Positions 41,577 through 49,605 of a stretch of 64,000 bases of DNA are shown here, piece by piece. Each line of letters begins with the position of its first letter. The first letter of the stretch is position 1. The translations under genes were made by a program, and so were the position numbers. The notes under the pieces were generated by a model. The model was not told where the DNA came from. It did no database searches and was given only the letters and a program-made list of their open reading frames with translations. Source of the DNA: Confluentibacter lentus (lineage in GTDB: Bacteria > Bacteroidota > Bacteroidia > Flavobacteriales > Flavobacteriaceae); contig NZ_NIHE01000008.1 of assembly GCF_002806995.1 (NCBI RefSeq), positions 1 through 64,000 on the forward strand, in the 5' to 3' direction.

Positions 41577-44500
41577 TTATTGTTTTTCAATCCATAATCT
41601 GGCATTCACAAACGCCTCCAGCCAAGGCGTTACTTCATCGTTTCTGTTTTCTGGATAATACGCCCAGTTCCATTGGAAAGTAGAACGCTCAATGTGTGGC
41701 ATGGTTACTAAATGTCTACCTGTTTTATCGCACATCATGGCGGTATTAAAATCGGAGCCATTTGGGTTATGTGGATATTCGGCATAACCATATTTGGCAA
41801 CAATATTGTATTTGTCTTCGGAATAAGGTAATTTAAACTTTCCTTCGCCATGTGAAATCCAAACCCCTAAAGTAGAACCTGCAAGCGTTGAAAGCATCAC
41901 GGAATTATTCTCTTGAATTTTTACGGAAGTAAATCCGCTTTCGTGTTTATGCGAATCGTTATGATGCATTTTTCCGTGAATGTCGTGCTCCGGATTTATA
42001 AGATCCAATTCCATCCACAACTGACAACCATTACAAATACCAACAGACAACGTATCTTCTCTTTTGAAGAAATACTGAATGACTTTATTTGCTTTTTCAT
42101 TGTATTTAATGGCACCAGCCCAACCTTTTGCAGACCCAAGAACATCGGAATTTGAGAAACCACCAACAGCACCTAAAAACTGAATATCTTCCAAAGTTTC
42201 ACGACCAGAAATTAAATCCGTCATGTGCACATCTTTCACATCAAAACCAGCTAAATACATAGCATTTGCCATTTCTCGTTCACTATTGCTGCCTTTTTCA
42301 CGGAGAATGGCGGCTTTGGGACGCGCTCCCCTTTCCTTTGGAGAGGGGCTGGGGGTGAGGCCAGTAAAATGTTTTGGAAAAATATATTGAAGCGGTTGGT
42401 TTTTATAATTATCAAATCTCGCTTGGGCTAAATTATTTGCGGTTTGTTTTTGGTCTAAAAGGAACGAGGTTTTATACCAAGTATCACGTAATTCTGAAAT
42501 GTTTAAGTTGAAAGTATCAACATTGTTTTTGATACTTAATTGGTTGATTTCAGTAACTTTTCCAATGTTGAAGAATTCAATATTTGCTTCAGATAAAATG
42601 GATTCAATGGAAGCGTCTTTGGATTGAATGACAATACCAGCATTTTCTGAAAATAATAATTTTATGGAATCTTGTTCAGATAATGCAGAAAGATTTAATT
42701 CTGCGCCGAGGTTATTATCGGCAAAACATAGTTCTAAAAGCGTGGTAATCAATCCTCCAGAAGCAACATCATGTCCTGCTACAATTTGCCCATCTTTTAT
42801 TAATTTCTGAATGGTATTGAATACATTTTTAACATAAGTAGCACTTTTTACAGTGGGCGCATCATTGCCTATTTTGTTTAATATTTGGGCAAATGAGCTT
42901 CCTCCTAGTTTAAAATCGTCTTGGGATATATTGATATAGTAAATATTACCCGAATTTCTTTTCAAAACAGGCTCTACCACTTTAGTAATATCGTTACAGT
43001 TTCCAGCTGCGGAAATAATCACCGTTCCTGGTGCGATAACGTCCTCATTAGGATATTTTTGTTTCATGGAGAGCGAATCCTTACCAGTCGGGACATTAAT
43101 GCCTAGACCAATAGCAAATTCTGAAACTGCTTCTACCGCTTTATACAAACGCGCATCTTCGCCTTCGTTTTTACAAGGCCACATCCAGTTTGCGGATAGG
43201 GAAACCGATTTCAATTCGTCTTTTAACGGTGCCCAAATGATATTGGTTAAAGCTTCCGTAATGGCATTTCTACTGCCTGTTGCTGGATCAATCAATCCAG
43301 AAATAGGCGAGTGGCCAATCGAGGTCGCAATACCTTCTTTTCCTTTATAATCCAATGCCATCACACCCACATTATTTAGAGGTAATTGCAACGGTCCGGC
43401 ACATTGTTGTTTTGCCACTTTTCCACCGACACAACGGTCGACTTTATTGGTCAACCAATCTTTGCAAGCCACTGCTTCCAATTGTAAAACTTGCTCTAAA
43501 TAGTGATGAAACTTATTTGATTCATAAGTAACTTCATCATAGTTTCTCTCAACCGTTTTATCGGTCATGATGGTTTTTGGCGAACTACCAAACATATCTT
43601 CCATCGCTAAATCCATAGGCTTGTGGCCATTGGTTTTAGATTCAAATGTAAAACGATCATCACCAGTCACATCACCAACGGTGTACATAGGTGAGCGTTC
43701 CCTATCGGCAATACGTTGTAATATATCAACATGGTTTTTATCAATCACCAAGCCCATACGTTCTTGGGATTCGTTACCAATAATTTCTTTATCGGAAAGT
43801 GTCGGGTCACCAACAGGCAAGGCATCTAAATCGATGTTCCCACCGGTAGCTTCAACCAATTCACTTAAACAATTTAAATGCCCTCCAGCACCGTGATCAT
43901 GAATGGAAACGATGAAATTTTCATCACTTTCAACCATCCCACGAATGGCATTGGCAGCACGTTTTTGCATTTCTGGATTGGAACGTTGCACGGCATTCAA
44001 CTCAATACCTGAAGTAAAAGCCCCTGTGTCAGCACTGGAAACCGCGGCACCACCCATACCAATTCGGTAGTTTTCACCGCCTAAAATGACTATTTTATCG
44101 CCTGTTTGTGGTTCACTTTTTAAAGCTTGGTCTTTTTTACCGTAACCGATGCCACCGGCTTGCATGATGACTTTATCAAAACCAAGTTTTCTTACTTCCT
44201 CTTCATGCTCAAAGGTTAGTACCGAACCACAAATTAATGGTTGTCCGAATTTGTTTCCAAAATCGGATGCTCCATTAGAGGCTTTTATTAAAATATCCAT
44301 AGGGGTTTGATACAACCATTGGCGTTCAGGAAAAGCTTTTTCCCAAGGTCTGTTTTCTGCTAATCTGGAATAAGAAGTCATGTAAACCGCGGTTCCAGCA
44401 AGAGGCAAGGAACCTTTTCCGCCTGCGAGTCTATCACGAATTTCACCACCAGCACCAGTTGCAGCACCATTAAAAGGTTCCACCGTTGTTGGGAAATTGT

Positions 44501-45245
44501 GGGTTTCTGCTTTTAAGGAAATCACAGACTCAAAATCCTTTATTTCATAAAAATCTGGTTTGTCGGCCGACTTCGGGGCAAACTGTTCCACTTTTGGGCC
44601 TTCAATAAACGCCACATTATCTTTGTAGGCTGAAACGATTGAGTTAGGATTCGTTTCAGATGTTTTTCTGATTAATTTGAAAAGCGATGTTGGTTTTTCT
44701 TCACCATCAATCACAAACGTGCCGTTGAAAATTTTATGTCGACAGTGTTCACTATTCACTTGAGAAAACCCAAACACTTCTGAATCTGTTAATGGGCGAC
44801 CGATTTTCTTTGAAACGCCTTCCAAATAGCTCACTTCTTCGTCACTTAATGATAAGCCTTCCTTTTTATTGTAAGCCGAAATATCGTCGATATTTAGAAT
44901 CGGATCAGGCTTAATATTTATGGTAAATGATTCTTGGTTTAATCCGTTGAATTTCTCAGAAATCATCGGGTCGTAATCCTTAAAATCTTTTGAAACAGCT
45001 TGAAATTCTTCAATACGAATGATATCGGAAATCCCCATATTTTGGGTAATTTCAACAGCATTGGTGCTCCAAGGAGTTATCATGGCGGCTCTTGGGCCAA
45101 CAAAAAAAGCATCTAAGGATGCTTGTTCTATTTTTGGCTGGTTGCCAAATAACCACACTAATTTCGTTATGGTTTCGGTTGATAATTCTTTTGTTGCCTG
45201 AACAGCAAATACTTTGCTGGTTACGTTTCCAAAGAAATGAATCAT
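41577..45245 (-). CDS. purL: Phosphoribosylformylglycinamidine synthase, large type, with repeat insertion
   Basis: A 1222-residue enzyme for the fourth step of purine synthesis, converting FGAR, glutamine and ATP to FGAM. It contains an N-terminal PurS-like part, a linker, tandem AIRS-like synthetase halves (HSPISGLIDPATGSRNAI and VASGGLITTLLELCFAD regions), and a C-terminal class I glutaminase with nucleophile cysteine in GICNGCQLW and the His/Glu region near the C-terminus. At about 962-973 the linker before the glutaminase carries LTPSPSPKERGARPK, the translation of an intergenic-type DNA repeat. ATG at 45245 is used because an upstream in-frame start at 45281 falls inside the -7 box (45279-45286). 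Confidence 0.93.
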   Translation of the reverse strand: MIHFFGNVTSKVFAVQATKELSTETITKLVWLFGNQPKIEQASLDAFFVGPRAAMITPWSTNAVEITQNMGISDIIRIEEFQAVSKDFKDYDPMISEKFNGLNQESFTINIKPDPILNIDDISAYNKKEGLSLSDEEVSYLEGVSKKIGRPLTDSEVFGFSQVNSEHCRHKIFNGTFVIDGEEKPTSLFKLIRKTSETNPNSIVSAYKDNVAFIEGPKVEQFAPKSADKPDFYEIKDFESVISLKAETHNFPTTVEPFNGAATGAGGEIRDRLAGGKGSLPLAGTAVYMTSYSRLAENRPWEKAFPERQWLYQTPMDILIKASNGASDFGNKFGQPLICGSVLTFEHEEEVRKLGFDKVIMQAGGIGYGKKDQALKSEPQTGDKIVILGGENYRIGMGGAAVSSADTGAFTSGIELNAVQRSNPEMQKRAANAIRGMVESDENFIVSIHDHGAGGHLNCLSELVEATGGNIDLDALPVGDPTLSDKEIIGNESQERMGLVIDKNHVDILQRIADRERSPMYTVGDVTGDDRFTFESKTNGHKPMDLAMEDMFGSSPKTIMTDKTVERNYDEVTYESNKFHHYLEQVLQLEAVACKDWLTNKVDRCVGGKVAKQQCAGPLQLPLNNVGVMALDYKGKEGIATSIGHSPISGLIDPATGSRNAITEALTNIIWAPLKDELKSVSLSANWMWPCKNEGEDARLYKAVEAVSEFAIGLGINVPTGKDSLSMKQKYPNEDVIAPGTVIISAAGNCNDITKVVEPVLKRNSGNIYYINISQDDFKLGGSSFAQILNKIGNDAPTVKSATYVKNVFNTIQKLIKDGQIVAGHDVASGGLITTLLELCFADNNLGAELNLSALSEQDSIKLLFSENAGIVIQSKDASIESILSEANIEFFNIGKVTEINQLSIKNNVDTFNLNISELRDTWYKTSFLLDQKQTANNLAQARFDNYKNQPLQYIFPKHFTGLTPSPSPKERGARPKAAILREKGSNSEREMANAMYLAGFDVKDVHMTDLISGRETLEDIQFLGAVGGFSNSDVLGSAKGWAGAIKYNEKANKVIQYFFKREDTLSVGICNGCQLWMELDLINPEHDIHGKMHHNDSHKHESGFTSVKIQENNSVMLSTLAGSTLGVWISHGEGKFKLPYSEDKYNIVAKYGYAEYPHNPNGSDFNTAMMCDKTGRHLVTMPHIERSTFQWNWAYYPENRNDEVTPWLEAFVNARLWIEKQ
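42326..42360 (-). repeat. Palindromic repeat inserted in frame within purL
   Basis: On the coding strand it reads CTCACCCCCAGCCCCTCTCC followed by AAAGGAAAGGGGAG, a self-complementary CCCCTCTCC/GGAAAGGGG hairpin. This type of element is usually intergenic in Bacteroidota. It adds about a dozen Pro/Ser/Lys-rich residues to the linker before the glutaminase domain without breaking the frame. Confidence 0.8.
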
Positions 45246-45278
45246 TATATGATAGTTTGTGTTGCGTTTAACAAAGTG

Positions 45279-45286
45279 CAAATTTA
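45279..45286 (-). promoter_or_regulatory. -7 box of purL
   Basis: The minus strand reads TAAATTTG, matching TAnnTTTG, 34 bases before the ATG at 45245. It rules out the upstream alternative start at 45281. Confidence 0.6.
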
Positions 45287-45362
45287 CTTTTTTTAAGTCT
45301 AATTTGATATAAATATGCCGTTGAAAATTTTGAGTTATTCACGTTGTTATCAACTATAAAAA

Positions 45363-45382
45363 AAGCGACTTTAAAGTCGCTT
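45363..45382. terminator. Terminator after the RsmB-like gene
   Basis: AAGCGACTTTAAAGTCGCTT is a 20-base perfect palindrome followed on the minus strand by a T-run. Confidence 0.85.
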
Positions 45383-45387
45383 ATATA

Positions 45388-46602
45388 TTATTCCTTCCTC
45401 TCCAGCAAAGCCATATAAAATCCATCAAACCCCGATTGATGCGATAATACTTTTTTGTCCTTTAAAAGTGTAAAGCTTTTTCCTGCTTCCGATTTTAAAA
45501 AGGTTTTAACTTGGTCTTGGTTTTCTGATGGTAAGATTGAGCAGGTTGCATACACTAATTGTCCGCCTACCTTTACTATTCTGGAATATTGTTGTAAAAT
45601 ATCTTGTTGGGTCTTTTTTATTTTTTCAATAAAATCGGGTTGTAATTTCCATTTGGCATCGGGGTTTCTTCGTAAAACGCCCAAACCAGAACATGGTGCA
45701 TCAATCAAAACACGGTCGGCTTTATCATATAATTTTTTAATGACTTTGGTAGAATCAATGGCTCTGGTTTCAATGTTGTGGGCACTGTTGCGTTTGGCAC
45801 GACGTTTTAATTCATGAAGTTTGTTTTCATAGATATCGAGAGCAATAATTTGTCCTTTATTTTCCATTAAAGAGGCAATATGCAATGTTTTTCCGCCCGC
45901 ACCTGCACAAGCATCAACCACGCGCATGCCGGGTTGTACATTTAGAAATTCGGCTACCAATTGAGACGATGCATCTTGAACTTCAAATAAGCCGTTTGTA
46001 AAAGCGTCCGTAGTAAATACATTGGCGCGCTCTTTTAGTTTTAAGGCGTGTGGATAATCGGGAAGAAAATCCGTTTCAAATCCTAAGTCAAATAACTCTT
46101 CCTGTAATTTTTCTTTGGTGGTTTTTAGGGTATTGACTCTTAAAATAACATCGGCTTGTTCGTTTAAGGCTTCCATTTCCTTGCTCCAAATTTTATCGCC
46201 AAGTTCTTTTGCGCCGAGTTCATCTATCCAATCTGGAATGGATTCCTTAAATTTTCTAATTTTTGAAAGTTCATCAAAACGACCTTTTATTTTACGTGTT
46301 GGTGTCTCTTCAAAATATTTCCAATCGGGTAATTTAATGCCTTTTAAGGTTGCCCAAACGGCAAACATGCGCCATAGATTATCCCGGTCAAAAGGTTCTT
46401 TAACTTCAGAAATTTCGGCATATAATCGTTTCCAACGCACTATGTCATACGTGGTTTCTGCAACAAAGGCACGGTCGCGCGCACCCCAGCGTTTATCGCG
46501 TTTTAATAATTGTTGAATCACTTTATCGGCATAATGGCCTTCATTGAAGATTAACGTTAATCCGTCAATAACCGAAAAGCATAAATTTCTGTGTAATCGC
46601 AT
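45388..46602 (-). CDS. RsmB/NOP2-type RNA m5C methyltransferase
   Basis: A 404-residue SAM-dependent enzyme predicted to methylate a cytosine of rRNA at C5. An N-terminal NusB-like helical region covers about 1-150. The Rossmann methyltransferase domain at about 205-400 has SAM motif VDACAGAGGKT, motif IV DAPCSGLG with one catalytic cysteine, and motif VI ATCSI with the other. The family covers RsmB, RsmF and tRNA enzymes, so the exact target base is open, although similarity looks closest to RsmB. The start is ATG at 46602. A TTG further up (46623) lies within the -7 box and is rejected. Confidence 0.88.
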   Translation of the reverse strand: MRLHRNLCFSVIDGLTLIFNEGHYADKVIQQLLKRDKRWGARDRAFVAETTYDIVRWKRLYAEISEVKEPFDRDNLWRMFAVWATLKGIKLPDWKYFEETPTRKIKGRFDELSKIRKFKESIPDWIDELGAKELGDKIWSKEMEALNEQADVILRVNTLKTTKEKLQEELFDLGFETDFLPDYPHALKLKERANVFTTDAFTNGLFEVQDASSQLVAEFLNVQPGMRVVDACAGAGGKTLHIASLMENKGQIIALDIYENKLHELKRRAKRNSAHNIETRAIDSTKVIKKLYDKADRVLIDAPCSGLGVLRRNPDAKWKLQPDFIEKIKKTQQDILQQYSRIVKVGGQLVYATCSILPSENQDQVKTFLKSEAGKSFTLLKDKKVLSHQSGFDGFYMALLERKE

Positions 46603-46620
46603 GGTTTGTAAATAAGGCTG

Positions 46621-46628
46621 CAAAGTTA
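46621..46628 (-). promoter_or_regulatory. -7 box of the RsmB-like gene
   Basis: The minus strand reads TAACTTTG, matching TAnnTTTG, 18 bases before the chosen ATG. Confidence 0.6.
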
Positions 46629-46705
46629 CATTAATATGTTGATTTGTTGAATCGTTTAGGTCTTTATTCGTTTAGCTTTTATATTTTTATACACAATTGA
46701 AATTT

Positions 46706-47752
46706 ATGAAACAGCTTTGGTTTTTTTGTATATGTATAGCGTTTTTGTTTTCCTGCGGAGAGAAGGGAACATTTATACCAAGAAATTTTAATAAAGTACA
46801 AGTTGAAACTATTTATTCTGATTCATTATTGAGCATCCGGGCTATTGATATTTTAAATGATGGAAGTTTGGCCTTTGCAGCTAATGATGGTGTTTTCGGA
46901 TTGTACAATCCCAGAAAAAATATGTGGCAAACATCCGTTCAAACTTATGATACTTTAAATTTAGAGTTTAGGGCCGTGGCTCATACGGCAACCGATTTTT
47001 TCATGCTGAGTATTGAGAATCCAGCATTGTTATACAAAACAGGTAATCAAGGAAAAATGGACTTGGTGTATAAAGAAGATACGACAGGTGTTTTTTACGA
47101 TGCCATGGTGTTTTGGAACGACAACGAAGGTATTGCGGTAGGGGATAGCATGAACGGATGTTTATCCATTATTATTACTAGAGATGGAGGGAATACTTGG
47201 AAGAAAATAGCATGTGCTAATCTTCCAAAATCAGAAGATGGCGAAGGTGCTTTTGCTGCTAGTAATACCAATATTAAAATCGTAGGAGACAAAACATGGA
47301 TAGGAACCACAGCCGGGAATATTTATATGTCTGATGACAAAGGATTAACTTGGGATGTTGTAAAAACACCTATTGTAAATGCCAAAGACACCGAAGGCAT
47401 ATATTCTATTGATTTTTATGATGAACTTAATGGATTTGCTATTGGTGGTGATTATACCAATCCTGACGCGAATGCTGCCAATAAAATTAAAACCTCTGAC
47501 GGTGGAAAAACATGGCAATTAGTTGCTGAAAATCAAAATCCGGGTTATAGCAGTTGTGTACAATATTTACCAAATTTGAATGCTAAGGCATTGGTGGCGG
47601 TTGGATTAAAAGGGATTGATTTTAGTAACGATTCTGGAGCAACATGGAAACACTTAAGTGACGAACCTTTTCATACGCTTCGTTTTTTAAATGATAGTGT
47701 GGCATATGGAGCAGGATTCAAAAGAATTTCAAAACTCACTTTTAGTGAATAG
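46706..47752 (+). CDS. Lipoprotein with YCF48/BNR-type beta-propeller
   Basis: A 348-residue envelope lipoprotein (lipobox LFSC at about residue 17). Repeats of the form TRDGGNTWKKIAC, SDDKGLTWDVVKT, TSDGGKTWQLVAE and SNDSGATWKHLSD mark blades of a sialidase/YCF48-like propeller, and GDSMNG and GGDYTN loops lie between. YCF48 itself is a photosystem assembly factor, but bacterial homologues are varied, so no enzyme activity should be assumed. ATG at 46706 is preferred over TTG at 46697. It is monocistronic with a strong terminator after it. Confidence 0.8.
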   Translation: MKQLWFFCICIAFLFSCGEKGTFIPRNFNKVQVETIYSDSLLSIRAIDILNDGSLAFAANDGVFGLYNPRKNMWQTSVQTYDTLNLEFRAVAHTATDFFMLSIENPALLYKTGNQGKMDLVYKEDTTGVFYDAMVFWNDNEGIAVGDSMNGCLSIIITRDGGNTWKKIACANLPKSEDGEGAFAASNTNIKIVGDKTWIGTTAGNIYMSDDKGLTWDVVKTPIVNAKDTEGIYSIDFYDELNGFAIGGDYTNPDANAANKIKTSDGGKTWQLVAENQNPGYSSCVQYLPNLNAKALVAVGLKGIDFSNDSGATWKHLSDEPFHTLRFLNDSVAYGAGFKRISKLTFSE

Positions 47753-47760
47753 GTTTAATA

Positions 47761-47790
47761 AAAAAGGGATGTTAATTAACATCCCTTTTT
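47761..47790. terminator. Perfect bidirectional terminator
   Basis: AAAAAGGGATGTTAA (47761-47775) is followed immediately by its reverse complement (47776-47790). It serves the propeller lipoprotein on the plus strand and the ECF operon on the minus strand. Confidence 0.9.
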
Positions 47791-47792
47791 TA

Positions 47793-48230
47793 TTATTTGT
47801 TGTTATTTTCTCTTCTTCGTTTATTAAATTCTTCTAGCATTTTTCTGTTGAAGTCTTCTTCGGCAGTTTTTAAAGCTAAAATCTTTTTTGCTGGAATAAT
47901 GCTTCGGAGTTTCTTTATTAATTTAACGTCTTCAGCATGGATTTTACCTTCTATCTCAACAGCTTTATTTAAAAGTTCATTTGCTTTTTCATCTGAAATG
48001 GAAGCATAATTTTGTCTAATTTCATGAACTACTTTTCGAAACTCGTTAAATTTAAGGTTGCTTACAGTATCGTCATAGGCGTTGTAAACAGGCCAAAATT
48101 GTTGTGCTTCTTTTTCGGTTAAATTCAGTTTTTCGGTTATAAAAGCAACTTTAAGGCTTTTAATTTTGTTTTCTTGAGAAAATATGTTTAGGGAAAAACA
48201 TAAAGCTAAAGTGATGATAATGGTTTTCAT
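47793..48230 (-). CDS. Small exported helical protein, Spy/CpxP-like
   Basis: A 145-residue protein with a signal peptide (about 1-18, MKTIIITLALCFSLNIFSQ) and a charged, helical mature part. FITEKLNLTEKEAQQFWPVYNAYDD resembles the LTxxQ-type motif of Spy/CpxP periplasmic proteins, which bind misfolded proteins or damp stress signalling. It is the third gene of an ECF sigma operon, 12 bases after the membrane anti-sigma gene. It may be the sensor or the feedback component. The function is inferred from context and weak similarity. Confidence 0.65.
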   Translation of the reverse strand: MKTIIITLALCFSLNIFSQENKIKSLKVAFITEKLNLTEKEAQQFWPVYNAYDDTVSNLKFNEFRKVVHEIRQNYASISDEKANELLNKAVEIEGKIHAEDVKLIKKLRSIIPAKKILALKTAEEDFNRKMLEEFNKRRRENNNK

Positions 48231-48242
48231 TCTTATTTATTT

Positions 48243-48737
48243 TTATTCTGAAAAGTAATCTTCAATATCTATATTATTTAAGATGTAGTTTTCCATGTTT
48301 TCTTCAGAGAAATTATGCTCAATGAAATTTTCTTCTACAATATCTTCATTAGTCAAAAGTGATGCCATATCGTAAGAGTCTATATATTCATTCATAATAT
48401 AATTTTCAACACTTGCGGTTTCTAAAGTTTCAAAAGAAACACTTTTTTTATTGAAAACAGATAAATTAAACAATAATAATATGGTTGCAGCAATACTAGA
48501 AACATAAAGTAAGTTGCGTCTTGTAAATAAGTTAATGACTTTAGTGTTCTCATTTTTAGAGATTTTACTAATAACAGTATCTTCTAAAGATTCAAAATAA
48601 CCATTGGGAACTTTAAATCCAGAGCCATCTATGCTTTTAAGCTTCATTTGACTTAAAACAGTATCTTCTATACCTTCAAAATAATTGTCAGGTATTTTAA
48701 ATCCAGTGTTTTTAATATTTTTTAATGTATCACTCAT
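48243..48737 (-). CDS. Probable membrane anti-sigma factor with duplicated motif
   Basis: A 164-residue protein with one transmembrane helix at about 77-94 (LLYVSSIAATILLLFNLSV). The cytoplasmic N-terminus contains two near copies of one motif: FKIPDNYFEGIEDTVLS (about 13-29) and FKVPNGYFESLEDTVIS (about 41-57). The C-terminal part is acidic and would lie outside the inner membrane. Position directly after an ECF sigma gene, and single-pass topology, argue for an anti-sigma role. The repeated motif could be the sigma-binding element. Confidence 0.7.
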   Translation of the reverse strand: MSDTLKNIKNTGFKIPDNYFEGIEDTVLSQMKLKSIDGSGFKVPNGYFESLEDTVISKISKNENTKVINLFTRRNLLYVSSIAATILLLFNLSVFNKKSVSFETLETASVENYIMNEYIDSYDMASLLTNEDIVEENFIEHNFSEENMENYILNNIDIEDYFSE

Positions 48738-48767
48738 AACCCTTAGACTTGGTTTTTATATAAAGGT

Positions 48768-49310
48768 TTAATTTTTAGTTAAATAAGCTTCAATTTTTTT
48801 TACAGCTAAATGATAAGATGCTTTTAATGCGCCTTCACTAGTTTCTAAAATATCTGCTATGTCTTTGTATTTTAAATCTTGAAAGTATTTCATATTAAAC
48901 ACCAATTGTTGTTTTTGAGGCAGTTTTGAAATGGCTTCTTGTAATTTTAATTGCATCTCGTTGCCGTCAAAATATACATCTGATGCCAGATTGGTTATTG
49001 TTGAATCTTGTAATTCTTCGTTCGATATTAAAAGTTGTTTTGTGTTTTTGTTTAGTAATGTTATAGATTCGTTAGTGGCTATTCGATATATCCAAGAAAA
49101 CAATTTACTATCTCCTTTAAAGTTATGTATGTTACTATAAATTTTAATAAACGTGTTTTGAAGTACATCGTCGGCATCATCATGAGATTTTACAATATTA
49201 CGAATATGCCAATATAAACGTTCTTTGTAAAGCGTCATTAATGTTCTAAAAGCCTGTTCTTTATTTTTGTCAGATTTTAAATCTTCAACTAATTGTGCTT
49301 CGTCGGTCAC
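48768..49310 (-). CDS. ECF RNA polymerase sigma factor
   Basis: A 180-residue group 4 sigma factor. Region 2 lies at about 23-92 (DADDVLQNTFIKIYSNIHNF, FSWIYRIATNESITLLN) and region 4 at about 122-175 (LPQKQQLVFNMKYFQDLKYK then DIADILETSEGALKASYHLA). It is first in a three-gene operon with a membrane anti-sigma factor and a small exported protein. Its promoter region carries two exact 12-base direct repeats, 21 bases apart, next to a -7 box. Confidence 0.92.
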   Translation of the reverse strand: MTDEAQLVEDLKSDKNKEQAFRTLMTLYKERLYWHIRNIVKSHDDADDVLQNTFIKIYSNIHNFKGDSKLFSWIYRIATNESITLLNKNTKQLLISNEELQDSTITNLASDVYFDGNEMQLKLQEAISKLPQKQQLVFNMKYFQDLKYKDIADILETSEGALKASYHLAVKKIEAYLTKN

Positions 49311-49413
49311 AGAAAATATTATTCAAGTTAGACCGATAAATATACTAAAAGTTTAATCTTATAATTTGCAATTTTTATTAAAAAATTAATATTCTGATAA
49401 TCAATATTTTAAA

Positions 49414-49456
49414 CAAAAATAATCGATTAAATGCATTTTAAATACGATTAAATGCA
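49414..49456 (-). promoter_or_regulatory. -7 box and direct-repeat site of the second ECF operon
   Basis: The minus strand reads TATTTTTG at 49414-49421 (TAnnTTTG). Just upstream, CGATTAAATGCA occurs at 49424-49435 and again at 49445-49456, a 21-base period or two helical turns. The pair spans the -33 region. Tandem binding of a regulator on one DNA face is likely. Confidence 0.6.
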
Positions 49457-49549
49457 ATTTTTCTTGTGAGATATTTTTTTTTGTTTTAAGTTTGCTTCAG
49501 AAACCTACTTATGTTGTTAGTCTTCCCCAAGTCTAGCGATGAACGAAAA

Positions 49550-49586
49550 AAAAAAGGATAGAACCCCCAAATCTCTATCCTTTTTT
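49550..49586. terminator. Terminator after the MsbA-like gene
   Basis: AGGATAGA (49555-49562) pairs with TCTATCCT (49574-49581), with A-runs on the left and T-runs on the right, so it can work in both directions. Confidence 0.8.
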
Positions 49587-49605
49587 ATTTTATAAAGTTT
49601 CGTTG

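Noticed and set aside
46697-46705. TTG start for the propeller lipoprotein
   Set aside because: ATG at 46706 starts directly at the lipoprotein signal peptide, so the three extra residues are unnecessary.
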